DNA of 64,000 bases from Phoronis australis. Lineage: Eukaryota; Phoronida; Phoronidae. Within the stretch, counting starts at the first letter, position 1; the number at the start of each line of letters is the position of its first letter. The notes under the pieces are model-generated. The model had not been told where the DNA came from and searched no databases. It worked only from the letters and a program-made list of their open reading frames with translations. Location: contig NMRA01000175.1 in the NCBI GenBank assembly GCA_002633005.1, forward strand, positions 89,334 through 153,333, in the 5' to 3' direction. The position numbers and the translations under genes are program-made. Positions 38,401 to 53,400 of the stretch are shown piece by piece.

Positions 38401-41400
38401 TCATTAGAATGCTGGGTGCGTGTTTTTCGCGGTAATAAAGAAACAAAATTTCAACAACCTGCTGCATGCCCCGCCCACTCACCCGGCCTCGATGTAATGA
38501 TTGATAGCTGCATCTAGCTGCTTCTGCTGTGTCAGATGGTCACCCCACTCCTCCTCAAGTTTCACCACATCCCCGGGGTAGGCATAACGTGCCAGCTCCA
38601 CCGCTGTGAAGACAAAGAGGCACAACTTAGCACAAGCAATAATAAAAAGTTTGTTTTATAGCTGCATCCAAAATTCAGCAGTTACTACATTAAGATGATT
38701 TCACGACACAATAAATGAAAAAATTAGCACTATTCCTAATCGCTGGCGGCACAGTGCAATAAATGATAAAATCTTATAACTAAAAGTTAAAAGAAATATT
38801 TAATCTGCAGCTTCACTCAAACACTAACTTACTACACAATTAAATAATCTCATTTTCTTCCTTAATGATATCAGAAAAGAATTTCAAGGCTTCAGAAGAA
38901 CTGATAGGACATTACTGCTTCAGTCCAGGGGCTTTTTCTTGAAATGTCTCATCAAGAAACGCCTGAGACATATTGCATTTCTAATCACGGCAGTTTCCAA
39001 GGCCCAGTGGTTGCCAAGAGAATGTCAGACAATTTACTGTAGCCAATTTCAATTCAAACAAACAATAAAAATGCGATCCATGAAACTGCTTTGGAACAAC
39101 AAATATGCCGATAATAAAGTTGATGCCTTTAACACCAGAACATTGCTCATAGCGGCTTCAAAGCCAATGAACAACAACACAACTCTGACACCCCTTTTGA
39201 ATAAAATGTCTCATTAAAGATGTTTTCACCAGACAGTCTAAACGAAGACATATGCCAAAACTTAGGAATGGTCGTAAGTGAAGAAGCACACTAAAGTCAT
39301 GATTTTGCTAATATTGAATTTTCCATGCAAGAGACTTAATAGTACATGCTGAAAGTATTCAGACAAAATTACCCAGAGTTCCCCATCACGATGGTTGGGC
39401 AGCCATAAATCATCAACATAGACACAGAATGAAGAGTAATTCAAAGGACAGTTAGTAAAGTGGCTAAGCCACTCTGTAATTATTATTTATACCCCCATAA
39501 TAGTTATTGCCAGTCATTTGTCCTGTTAACCAAGTATGGGAAATGGTATTTTGTCAGCTTACTGTACTGTACTTCAACTACCCACAGTATGTCCATCTAA
39601 CAAGTGCTTGCTATCCCTCAGTTAAGTCAATTAATGCATTAGATATGTACACAACGTCTTACCTCGTCTGTACGCCTTGCCTTTGCGGTAACACTCGAGG
39701 GCCTTGTGATTGTCCCGGATTTTCTCATACAAGTCACCAGCCTACAAAGGAAACGCATGACACTAGAGACAGGGCTTTAAAAATTGGACACACATACTTG
39801 GGAGACAATGTGAATGGTGGAGATTTCTCAACTTTACTTGATGACATAAACTGTGCACACTTCTTAAAGTTCACTCAAAAGCAATGCACAAAACAAAATG
39901 AACAAACCCAATTGAAATTTTAATTAAACACATCTGCAAAATTCCTCAACTTTTTTGCAATAGGCAACGACTTCTGGAGTGATTTCTTGTAACAAAAACA
40001 CCATGTCAAGTTGAAAATGAATGATCAATGACCCAAGCACTAAGAGCTTAATCCGCCAGTCACAACTAAACCACTCCCTCACCCTTTCATAAAACTCTCC
40101 CTTGATCAAGGCTGACGCTATTCGACCAATCAAATCTGAGCTGGCCATCAGGTCTTCCCGGCTAGTGGCCAACCTAGCAGCCCGTCCTGGTAGCCCCGCT
40201 TTCATGTACAGATTGATGGCTGCCATGTAGTCACCGTCTCTTTCCTTCACCTCTCCAGCCTTCTCTTCTTGACCAGTGTCCATCAGCCACTGGTAGTAGT
40301 TGCGGGTCAAGTTGTCCAGCTCTGGGTGACCCTGATGTAGAACAAAGTACTTCAAATAACAAATTGATTTTGTAATGGAATATAACCCATGAATAGGAAC
40401 CAACAACACAATACATCACAAAGTCGTTCGTTTGGTCTGGTCACACTTGCAAACAGCTAAACATTGCACCAATGTACCCCCTCCTTTTGTAAATTCAGTC
40501 TTACTTCCTAAATAGAGCGAATGGACACCAGGAAATCCCGAAAAGAAGATTTTAGTATTCATCTTTAAGGCACATGACACATAGATTGTAAATTGATCGA
40601 GACACACAAGGGGGTATCTCTTGCTTAAAGTTAATATTTATTACCAATGACAATTCACTATGCAATACCAATCAACCCTAGAGATGACTTTTGAAAAACT
40701 TTCAACAGACAAAACTTTACTTTCCAATACTATGAAGCACATATTTCTCAACAACATTATTCATAACACACCAGAAGGCTTTTGAGCTCCACATTAATTT
40801 AGGAATGAGAGAAAAGGTACCAATCAGAAATTTACGTCGTAATCATATGTCTCATGTTTGTGATTCACTACAATGTGGTGTCCTCTATTGTCACCATAGA
40901 AGACCTGAGACAGCATATGGCACCACACAAAGATGACTGCCATTTGAGAGCACTTTTGTGTACTAAAAAGAAATAACTAGGGCACCATCAGCTGCTCACC
41001 TTTGCCTCGGCTACCTCAATAGCCTCATCCCACTTATGCAGCTCCTGGTACATCTCCATGGCCTCAGAAATGTTGTTCTGCTCCAGGTAGATTCCCTCAG
41101 CCTCTTTGAATTGCTTGTCTAAGATGGCCAGTCTAGCGCGCACCTTGTAGTGGTTTAGACCATCACCACCCTGTGCACAGATTGTGACGAGAACAAGATA
41201 AATTATTTTATACTTGGACCACAGAAAAGCCTTTGATAGCATAGATTGTAATAATGCATAAAAGAGAAACTGAAATTTTCAAACAGTATAATCATGGAGA
41301 CGATTTCGATAACAAAGCTTGTAAACATTAAGATAAAACAGGAAATATCAATTAAACCAGCTTTTGGTCAGACAAGGCATGTCAACTCTAAATGAGAAAG

Positions 41401-44400
41401 AGAGAAACTGAAAATGCCACAATGTTCATAGCCTTACAATGAATTCCTAATACCAAAAATTTTTGATTATACACAACAAAACGTTTACCAGCCTGCAAAA
41501 ACAGACATCACAATCCTACGCTAAGAAATCAATAACCACTTTCACACTTGTTTCCAGGAAATCAGAAGTGAGGTAATAAATATTTACACACCATATTCTT
41601 GGCAACTTCAGCAGCTATCTTGTTTGTTTCTCTCAAGTACTTGGCTTTAGATACATCTCCCAGTGCAGCAAAACATCTGAAGCAGGGAAACGGTTATAAA
41701 CGAACATAAGACATGCAACAAAGTAGAACAAAATTGATTAATAAACCCACTGAGCATAGGTTCAACATATATCCACACATACTTATCATTTGCTCCGACT
41801 TTGACGGGCATAGATTTACACAAAGAACTGATCCGAACAGTGCGTATGCCTATGCCACACACTCAGGTGGGTGTTTTGGTATTTGAGACAGACACCGTCT
41901 GTGGCAGCAGATATTCTGTTATAGATGTTCTGCCAGGAATACATGAAACAAAATATGGAGTTTTTAAATAATCCTGCTTTCCAAAAGAATGTGATTTAGC
42001 TGTAGAGCTATGGCAGCTGGATGCCCATTTAGATCAATGAGATTTGACTATAATGAGCACTTATCTTCATGCATTTTAGTCACTCTGGGTAGTCTTTTTA
42101 CCAAGTGTTATGCTTTAGATTCTAAGTTTGTATTTTAAGCTGTATTGCATTGGTTTGTGTTTCGGCACCTTGTAGAAATATCCCTATGTCTTAATTAGGT
42201 AACCCCTTTCAAGAAGTTCTATGTGAATCAATATCATGCAGATAGAAATTATGAAGAGACTACAGCTCAAGTTGATTGCAAATGCTGGAACTGCTAGATC
42301 TTAGCTCCACAAGTAGATGTAATGACTGAATTCACCTCTCAGCTATGTGCAACTGGTGGGCCTCCAAGGAAAGTTTACTCAGCGTTCGCCACATGGCTTC
42401 AGTCTCTGGTGACATCTCTAGGCCTTCAAGGAAAGCAACAGCCCTGCAAGGAAATGGCAATTGTTCATTCAGTACATTATACATTTCATAAATAGCATAA
42501 ATCCTATGATAATTACTTTAAAAAATAATTTGAAAGATTTTTAATACAAAGGTTTAATCTATGGATATAGGCTATGGCTATTTCGGGTAATCAGCAGAAA
42601 ACTTGTGGTATCTGATTACACCCAGCAGCAAAGAAACATAGTACAGTAAATCAATTATCAAACTGAACAGTTACACACACAACACCCATTAATTGTATAC
42701 CTTGGACGCAAGACAAAATAACCCTACCTAAAAATTCTTAATTTACTGCAATTAACTTGCAATTCCACAAGACTCACCTGGCATAGTCGCCGTCATCCAC
42801 AGCTGTGCCAAATTCAATCAGCCCTTCGTCCAGTCCATATGACACAGTGCCAACGGCTTCATTTACCACCACCTCAGTTTTTCCGTCATTCTTCTCAATC
42901 TCCAAGATGTCTCCCTGAAGTCAAAGCATCGATAATATACGACGACAGAGAAACAGGCTTTTGTTAAATTTCTGAAACAACTGCATCTAAAATAAAGGGT
43001 AATCACATCTGGAAAAATCTGATTTCGTTGTGAATGCTTTATGGACGGTGACTGAAAATCATGACTGACCAGTTGTTGCCTGTGCAAATCTAGTGAATCC
43101 TACATCTTGTGTGACATTGAATGACTTAAAAAAGGACGGTGACTAATGTTCCAAGAACTGGCACAACAGATGTCCTTCGTAGAGAGGGCAAGATGGAAAT
43201 AAAACAAGTATTCAAGTCATGATTTGACATAATTCACTGCAAGCAGTTAACAGATTCAAACAGGTCACAATAAGGCATACATCACAAGTGACCAACAGTG
43301 TGAATGAAGTACTCTTTCCTACAGCTACCAAACAGCAATTAAAAATGGACCAGTGACTGATTCCTGGCACGCTGATTTACATGCAGCAAACATGACTAAC
43401 AAATACATAGTTAAGAAACTTTACTAATACCTAAGACTTAAACAATTTATTTTTTACTAAGCCAATAAACAACAGCAATATAAGAGACCAGTGCCAGAAG
43501 TAAAATATCCAGACTCAAACCAGACTCCAATTTTGTCTTAATATTTCCTGTAAAATTCTCATCACTCAACAAACTAAAGAATAAAAATTTGATTTTGCAT
43601 GAGTGCATTATGGTTTATGTGGATGCGAGTAAAAAATAACACTTGTTGACCCCTAGAGCCATGCTGCAAACTCCTCCAGTTCTTACTCAGTTATTTATAT
43701 TACAATGTCACTAGGGCTGTTTTCATAGCAAAAAAATATTTGCAGGCATCTGCAACAAATTGTACAACCGCTCAGGTGGACATATTGTACTGATCACCTG
43801 GAACCACTTTTTTGCTTTATTAATAGTTAAAACCGAGCTAAGAAAACAGAGACATGGGGCCTAGCTCAAGAAAACTGGCTTAGCTGAGATAAATCTTAAA
43901 TTTCAGTCACTTTCAAGACAATAAATTTGTTTCATGTCTGTTTCAAGAAAGAGATCTCAACTTTGAATTAAGTTTTTACTTTTAAGTTTTGCCTTAATTT
44001 TTTACTAAGAAGTTTCAAAGTTTGGAATTTGAGACAAATCTTAGACTTAAGTAAAAATGAACTTAAGGGTCTACCACTGAGATCCAGTGGATCTTGAACC
44101 CACGACCTTGAGTAAAGTAAGCAGACACTTATCTGACTTGGCCACAATGCCTCCTAACCAAAGTTATTTTCCATAGACACAGCACGACATGTCACTACGA
44201 AAGCATCTGATCACACATTTCTCTGACACAGTGCGCATGCATTAATTATAGTGTCCAGGTAAGATGCACCTTGATGGGGAACATGGTGACACGCTCAGGT
44301 GCATCGATGTTGTACCACACGCACATCTGTCCACGATTCTGTGCAACGACCACGTCACTCTCGGGCACCCACTGGACGTAGGAGCAGTAGTTGAGGATGG

Positions 44401-47400
44401 TAGATTTCTGCGACGATTCAATGTCGTACATGTGAAGCTAGACGAAGAGAGAAAAAAAAGAGATGAGTGTGGGTAGTGAGGGTCGATGGCTGACTTTTGG
44501 GACGACTCAATGTTGTACAAGTGAAGCTAGGTGGAGAGAGAAAACAGAATGAGTGTGGGAGGACAGGGCCAATGGTAGACTTCTGGGGCAACTCAATGTC
44601 ATGCACATCGAGAAATACAATAAATGTGGGGGCAAAAAGGTTGGTGTGACAGGGTCCATAAGGATACCGCATAGCAGTAAGTCACAACCATGAGAAATGT
44701 CTGAAAAGTTTGTTCATTTTGGTGATCAAGAGCATCGTTACTCTTGCTTCAAAAGGCACACCTTCTCTTATTTGAAAAAAAAAAATCTGTAAAGGTTTGC
44801 AAAACTCAAAAAAATTAATAGATCAACAGCCAGTGCTCACCTTGAGTCGTTTATCACGGTAAAGAAGCTTTCGTCCAGTTTCATTCAACTCTAGCCAATC
44901 AATTTTAGAGTCATGATTCACTTGACCAATGGCAAAGCCAGAATCGAGATCCACTACAACACAAAATCAACCTTCAGTCAACATGAAAACATAATACTCT
45001 GTCAATAATAATGATAACACAAAGTACTAAAGAGTCAATTGCAATCTACGTAAAGAATGAAGGGGCAAGAGAATTCTTCTTTTACTCATTGAAAAGACAA
45101 GACATATATAACACACAAATGGTCAGAATATTTTGCATAAAAACAGCAAGAAATTTCAAAGTTGACATATTATGGCCCAACCATAAACCCAGCAACATAC
45201 ACCATTAGAAGTCAAGAAACAAAAAATGCTCATCACAACAACGCAAGAAAACAATTGCTAGTAGAGAGATCAAATAGAAATTGCATGCTTCTGCCCAACA
45301 TCCAGACAAACAAGACTCACAAATCCTTCTTGTCTTCAGGAAAAACTCTGCTAAGTTGACACGCATCATTTTAGTCAACCTCGTCATGGTGCTAGCAACT
45401 TTGAGTAATAATTTTGTTTGACTTAATGACTTCACAGGCCAGATCCAGTGTTCTCTACAACCTGTTTCGACTGTCAATGCATTGAGCCTGAATTTTGCTG
45501 AGGCGAGTTCGGTTTGTTCGTGTAGTGTTTGAAAACCTATGCAATGAGTTTGAAGCATTGGGAGATTAGTCATTTTTTAAGCAAATTTGTACATTTTGGA
45601 TTTTTGGTACCAGCTCAATGCATTTATTCCAAGACCTAACGTACAAACTCCCACAGTATGGACAGAGTTTAACGTAGAATTTTGTAACTCCAGTCGAGTT
45701 TGAATGTTCTGTTGTGGAGAACACTGAGCCAATGAAACTTGTCTGCTTTGGCCATTGATACTGATGACTAAAACTCACTGATAGCAATTGTCTTTAAGTC
45801 CACCAGGTACGCCATCTTCTTATTGCTTTCGACACCCCGCTGTTTACGTTCGTTCAAGCGCACACTACACAAAAACGTACACAGATGGTGAGCTTCTGCT
45901 TTTAAAAAATGTCGAAGGAATTTATAACTGAAGATTGTTTTAAATTCACAAATTTATGAGAACAGAGACGTCATACAATTTACAAAAGAATGACACAATG
46001 TTTACATGACAGTGTTAACGTTGCCTGATCTTAAATGTATTTTTACTGTAAGACCTATTCTGGTCACCTGATCGCCACAACTTTGCATTGTGCAGATGGA
46101 CAATAAGAACAATCTAACGAAGGACAGAGCTCGTACCTGATAAGGTGAGGATTCATGAATTCGGTCCTGACAGACCCCAGTATGTTCTGCACTCCATATT
46201 CAACCAATGAGAGCTCACCAGCGTTGAAGATCATGCACACCTAGTGGCATTCAAAGGAGTTTACTTAACAAATGCATAACATGTCTAGTCTGAATTAAAT
46301 TGGTAGGGAAAAAATAAAAATGCAAAATAAAACAAAAATGGGCAGAGACCAGGGACAGAAAGGTTTGAATGGCAAGCACTATTTACCTATCCTGGTTAAT
46401 ATATGCGTGTTAGTTTTGTATGAAAAATTGTTTTCAGCAATTTGCATTCACAGGCTATTAATTTTATACACACCGTAGTAGATAACAAAGGGGTTTCAGG
46501 ATGATTTTGCTCTAAATTTGATAACAATTCACTACCTTAGATTGTTGATTGAGGAGGGGTCCCAACACCAACCCCCAATTACGTCAACCAGCACAATTCA
46601 ATGTCACGTCGCTTACTAGTCTTCCAATATTTAGTGAAAACTTTGTGAGGCCTCACTAAAACTGAAGCACTCCAACCTTAATCAGGTCAGGTTAGTACAA
46701 AACATCTACAAGTCTGCAGTTCAATTTTCAGAACGTGAAAAATGATACAACAGATGTTGAACACTTGTCACTTGTAGATGAAGATGTGTCAAAATGGCCA
46801 GGAGTTATTCTCATTTCATTCCAAGTTTGAATTCCAATGTGATGTTGATAATCATTCCTCTCCACTATAATGTTGATAATCATTCCTCTCCATTATAATG
46901 TAAGTAAACATTGCTCTCCGACCTTGGACATTAATTGTTTAAGCTTCAATGTTGTCAGTAACCGTAATCAAGGTTGGTTATGTAAGTAGTGTGCAATTAA
47001 CTTCAGTCTGAATCATTTTAACAAACACTCACTACGTTAAACTTACATGCTCGTTGTCAAAGTAGAACTTTTCATTACCACCAGTGTTCTGCCAGGGCAC
47101 CTGTCAACAGCAACAATACGATCAGGACAGACATAGGAAATGGGCGAGTAATCTTGATGAAGCCCTAGTGATAACATTAGACTGAAGGTTAGGTAGGACC
47201 TCATCGACAACTCTGAATATTAAGCCATACATGTACACAACTACAGATTTTAACTTAGTAAGAGCATGTATTTTCTGAAAGTAAAAATCCAGTAAAATTT
47301 CATTTTTGACTTTTTACCTACTTTTCATTAATTGGGTCACATGACCATTTCTTTTAAGCAAAAGTAAGAACCAAAAAAGATAAGGTACATTGACAACAAA

Positions 47401-50400
47401 ACAAAGAATCGAAAACCTTACATGATCAAATTTTGTTTAATATAAATATTCCAGATGAAATCTTAATGCTGTTATGTTTTTCTAAATTATCATTTTGTTT
47501 TTGTTTTATACAAAAACATTACAGTTTTCTTTTTGTTTCTAGATTTCATTCACGAATATGAAGTCCTAATTTTATTGCTTCTCATGCAAAACTGGAACAT
47601 TTTGAAAGCAATAAATCCTAATAACATTTTCGAGAACATTGAGTAAAACGAACTATAATTGTAAAGTTTCATAATTATGTTTCTGATCTGTAATTTCTGA
47701 AAGAGGTATTTTTAACCTAATTTTTATTTTTTCTTGAGCCCTACCTAACCTTAAATAGGATTACACAACGCCATCCAGTCATATAAAACTGAATACAAAT
47801 AACTATCTCTCCACACAATCGCTCAACATTGCAATTCTCATACACTTACAGTAAAGTTTGCATAGGTCTGACGAGCATACATTGGTTATTGGCTTTAACA
47901 AGACAAAATTTCTCAATTCCTTCATTCTAGTTCATGTACTTGGCCCGTCACATAAATCATATTTTGCCTTCATTGATATACAGAGATAAAATATCAAGGT
48001 TCGTTTGAGCCAACTTATGCAAGTAACTACACAGTACTGTTTAAAAAACAATGGGACTGGTTTTACTTTCAGCAATTTCCTCTGTTTTTCTGCTGAACTT
48101 ATGCAGTGAAACATGTATCAAAAAATGCATATACCAACACAGTATACCTCACTCAGCTTGTTACTTTGTAGGTCACCCAACATCAGTGTGTCTGAAGTGT
48201 ACGCCACCAGGTAGCGATCATTGCCGAGAATCTTCACGTCGTCAATCTCATAGCCGTAGTGTGACTTCAGGTTGATTCTAGTCCCCGTTGACAGGTTGCG
48301 CACCAACACCTGCGACAGCCCAACGTAAGTCAGCTCAAACTTGTTCTTGTAGTTGGTGCGTCTCAGGCAGCAGTCAAACAGTTCCACACCTCCACATAGT
48401 GTGCCCTGGTAATAACAATACAATACATTTACATTAAATCCGGGTCTAGGCAGCAGTTAGTAAATGTACTGCCATTTATCATACTTACAAAAATATACAT
48501 TTATAATTCTTAAACTGGCATGGAAATGTATATTGCAAAACATGTTTAAGTCACACTTGCCACCTGTGGCCACAACTCGTGGCCTAATGAATAGACGCCA
48601 ATAAAAGATTTCTGCCCCAACTGGAGACTTATATTAATTAGGTCATGTGATGTCACCGTTTGTTATCCCGAAAATAATGGTAGATCTCATAATTTTGCAA
48701 CAAGAAGCAGTTCTTGCCACTTCAAACAACTAACACACACAAAGGTAATGGAACAGTCATGTTATTTGCAGGCAGTCATCGACGAAATAATGCAGAAAGC
48801 TTCCTTGCTACTTTGGCTGCATTAACTCAAACACCGGCCCATATTAAAGACTCAGCACTAACTTTGCCTTGTTAACCCAAGGTGCTAATGGGCTAATTCA
48901 AGATTAGTGCTTATTCAGCACCAGGCACTTAATCAAGCCAAGACGACACTCCTAATGGAAACACAGGAACAGAATATAGGACAATACATTGAAGTGACTG
49001 TGGCTTAAAGCTGCATTTTTACTTCACTTACCGCCACCAGTTTAGACCCGTCCTTTTTCCACGCCATCACAGTGACTGTGTACAAGTTAGGAATCTCCTT
49101 AGGAGTAGCTTCATCCCATACAGCCTTACGTGGACTCCAATTGAGAATTCGCAATCTGAAATATACAGTGTTTCGTGTGGTCAGAGAGCACACACACACA
49201 CTGTGTGCGTTAATCTCCAGTCACTGCTCAATCTCACACCCACTTTCACGTATTCCTGTAGTTGGGCTTCTCATTGCACAAAGCCCACCAAATAAGGAGG
49301 TAATCATGCATTCCCTATACAGATTGCTCAAATAGTGTGTTGGCAAGGCAACTGCAATCTATTTTGCATGGCATGTATAGAACCATCCATCACATGAGCA
49401 GGTCCCTTTAACATTGCTCAATAAATTGGAAAATTTCAACAGATTCAATGGACTGTATTGCATCGGTATTCGGGCGTTCACTAAAGGATACAGCATGGAC
49501 AAACCTCGGTGAGTATATTTGGAAACTTGGGTTTACCACGTCCATGTGAACTTCATGTTCAAGAGATTATAGAACGTGGTAGACAAAAACCTTCAATTAT
49601 ATCACAATCACTATCTTCTTCTGTGTGGAGCAGGGCAATTACTGCATTAGCGATGACGTCAACGTAATAAAATACTGGCTGAAATAAATTTAACTATCGT
49701 GGACTAAAACTGGTAATTTTCCAATCTGACTTCTGAAATTCAATGCCTTGTGAAAAGTTATGGTGGAAATGTTTTTTCCAAAGAAATAGAAAAAATATTA
49801 GCCAAAAGCCATGTCATAGTTTATGTTTTGTTGACCAAGGAATGAGGTCGTTGGTTTTTGACTAGTGAACTTCTTAATCAACAAAAGATCGCGAGAACGC
49901 TTCCAAAAAGACTAGCCTAAGGCTGTTACCAGATCTTCAATACCTTATTTGTTAGGAGTTGAAACTGTACAGGTGATATTTGTAATGTTTTTAAAAAGTC
50001 GACAAGTTCTTCAGAATTCATCGAAGACGAGATGCAAACTCAGATAGAAAACAGATGAATGATGAATCTAAATCTTTGAAGATCAGCTTAACGTCTTGCA
50101 TCAATGTTTTGATGAGAACACATCTGAGGGCGGTTGCATGAAACAGTCCCAATAATGACTCAGCTATGCTGATTCCATAAAGTTCCAGGCACTGTGGACT
50201 TAGCACAAACATTGAATGTCCTTTTTTCAGTTATTTTATCTCTAATGTACTACATCAAGTTTAAGCTTTGAATACTTAACAAAAATATACAGGAACATTT
50301 GCATATAACGTCCCTAACTTATAAGGGCCCAGTTTTCAGACATCTTAAAGAAAATGTTTTAAGCACAGCAGGAGCTCACAACTGTATAGCATTAGTAAGT

Positions 50401-53400
50401 AAACAAAGTCTACACCTGCACTGAAAATTTAGGGAACATCGCTGAGTCGTTACTGAGACTATTTCATACAACTGGCCACTGGTATTTTTTGAAAACCACT
50501 GCTGTGTCTACCTGTCAAAGCTGCCAATGACAACTGACTGTCCGCTGGGACTACACACAGCTGTTGTAAACTCTCTCTCGTCATCGTCACGGCTGTAATC
50601 AAATTGTTGGATGACGCGCCCGTCACGGCCGTAGGCGACAATGCGCTTGTCACAACCAGCAGCTACGATGGAGTTTGTGGCCCAGGCCAGAGCGTAGGGT
50701 GGACAAGAGTGGACAGTCACCTTACCCTGGAGAAAAGCAGCCATTGATTACATCAGAGTATCACCATGATGTCAGTAACAGTACATGCAGCTCTACTTTT
50801 GGAATACAGCAAGCAAATTTAAGCAATCACATAGTTTACTTTTTGGCAACAAATTTCACACAATGTGGCTGCTCAAAAGCGGACAATTTTCCAGTAGTTT
50901 CTAGTTGTACAGTCTCAGACTTGGAATGGGTCAAACTTCAAAATGAGAGAAAAGACTTTCAGGATAAGATGTTTTTGGCAGGTATGGGATGGTTAAATCT
51001 AATTCTTACACAATTCCTAGACTATGGACTCCCTGTCAAAGTCTCGGGACGTTTAAAAGCCAATAATGCAAAAATCTAATAATTTATGTTCATCACACAT
51101 TTTAAGCCCCACGTTACAGGAACTACAAAGTCGTGTGTTTCATATGTGGGTCACATCCTTTCTTTACTTACAAACAAAAAGCAATGTTTTTATTTGCATC
51201 CTTCTGTCAATTCAAATATAATGTTAATGCTCCTATAACTGACAAACTTCACACGTTCTGTGCGAAATTTATGTTTTATATGAATCCAGCCAACAAGTTT
51301 TACACAGACTAACATCTATTGCAGCTGCAATCAATTGTTTTGAGCACTGCTTGCCATGAACATAGTCAACATGACTACACCACAGCCATTCTTTGTCATA
51401 CACTCAAGTTAAGACAAAGCATAAATACAGGCTTGAAAATTAGGAATTCCACCGAAAATAACATAGGTATTCAACAAGCGAAAACAAGTTCATATTCAAA
51501 CTCTCTCCGCTGCAAGCCAACAGAGTAATGGAACATACATGACCACATTGTCAACGCACCTGGGAGTCACCGCACCCTTCATCGTCAAAGAAGAATCTGA
51601 CAATGGACCCATCAGCATGACCAGTCAGGATGCCTTTACCAGATGGGCTGTAATAGAAATGGAAAGGATGCTGTGGTTACTGTATTCTGCAGTAAAGACA
51701 CAAATAATGTGGCCAGGAGAGTCGTATAACAAAGGCGTGTTCATGTAGTTCTAACATTCCTGTCAGTGAGCTTCAACGCTTCTGCTCACTGCACGGAAAA
51801 TACCAATATTTTCAACTACGTAAATCAATACATTCACAGAAATCAGTACAAGAAAAAGGTAATTATTTCTACAGTGTTGTGAACAAAAAAACAAGACTTG
51901 AGCACTGTGCACACTAACTCCTTACTTCTGTGAATCTGATCACAGCTCTCAAAGCAAGCTACAAAGTCTCCATGTTTTTTAAACACACAGTTAAACTTTT
52001 CGTCAGCATGTAACCGCATGGGAAACTAACAACAGCTACCCTGCACTTACTTTGGACAGATGGACACAACATAGGACTCTGCATTATACAGGGGAGACGA
52101 CTTGTTATTCTTCGTGTTAGCCACTCGCACTTTGCCGTCTGCCTGACCAAACACAATGTTATGATCAGGCAGCCATATTAGACATGTACAGGCACTTTGC
52201 AGGACAAACTTGTTCACAATGCTTTTCTTCTCACCCCTGCGGCACAAAAAGGCAAAATGTTATGGTACAACTCATTAAATCTAATCCCACAATTACTTAT
52301 ACTCACAAGGTAAACTCAGAGTCCACAATTTGTAGTTCTAATTGATCAAAAATTACTTTGTTAACACATGACTTGACTCTCACAATTACAGTCGCCTGTA
52401 TAACTTCTTGTAAAGTGTTAACAGTTTCGCTAGTTTACATTTACTATAATCCCTTCTTTTAAGAAAGTACAATAAATTGTGGAAAACTGAACAGCAATAG
52501 TCAGCATTTGTTAATTTGAACCCCAAGAGTGAAACCCAAAAACTGAATCAGTAAATTTCAGTCTACCTTTAGTTAGCATCCATACAATGGGATTACCAAT
52601 GCCACGAGCGACTGTCAACCCAAACAATGGGACCATCAATGCCATGAGAGACCGTCAATCCATACAATGGGATTACCAATGCCACGAGAGACTGTCAAGG
52701 CAATCAAGTAAAGTGGCTGACGAATCCATTGGGAAGCTAACTTACCATTCGTCACCGATCTTGTAGACAAAGATAATGTTGTCAGTCTGTCCGACAGCTA
52801 TCTTGGTCGAGTCAGGTGAAAACGCCAGTCCTTTCACCATGTAACTTTTCTTCCCATACTAAAAGTGAACATAGGAAAGGTTAGTGTCAGAGGAGAATGC
52901 AAATTAATACTATCATAGGATTGCACTTAATTTGATTCACACGAAATATGCATAATGTGCTGTATTTCGTGACTCTGAAAGGCTAGCTACATTCAGTCAC
53001 AAATGCGAAAACGTTGATACATACACTGGCCACAGATTCTTCGCAGAGTATAAGTAACAATAAATGACCCAATTTCTGGTTTTTGAGTTTTCCATCCATG
53101 TAACAGTTCATCAGTCACTCTGTTAAGTGACCAATTTCTACCTTTTTACAAAAGCAATACCACTCCCATGTACCAACCCTGAACCTGAAAATTCTGTACT
53201 GAAAATTAAAGTTGTATTAAAGTCTTGTAGTCATTGTGTTTAACAAGAAATGTGCGTTGGTTAGCTGGGTTTGTTGACGTTTATGGAAGCAGTTGGTTGT
53301 AACATGCAAGAACTGCTGCATTGAAACAATCCTCAGCATTGTCCGACTATTTGTGGTAACTTATGTAATACCTAGATTTGACGAAATTAAGCACAAACAC

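Noticed and set aside
39924-40409. 161-codon - strand ORF taken as one gene
   Set aside because: Only 40083-40331 (IFT172 exon 18) is coding. The rest is read-through into introns past clear GT and AG sites.
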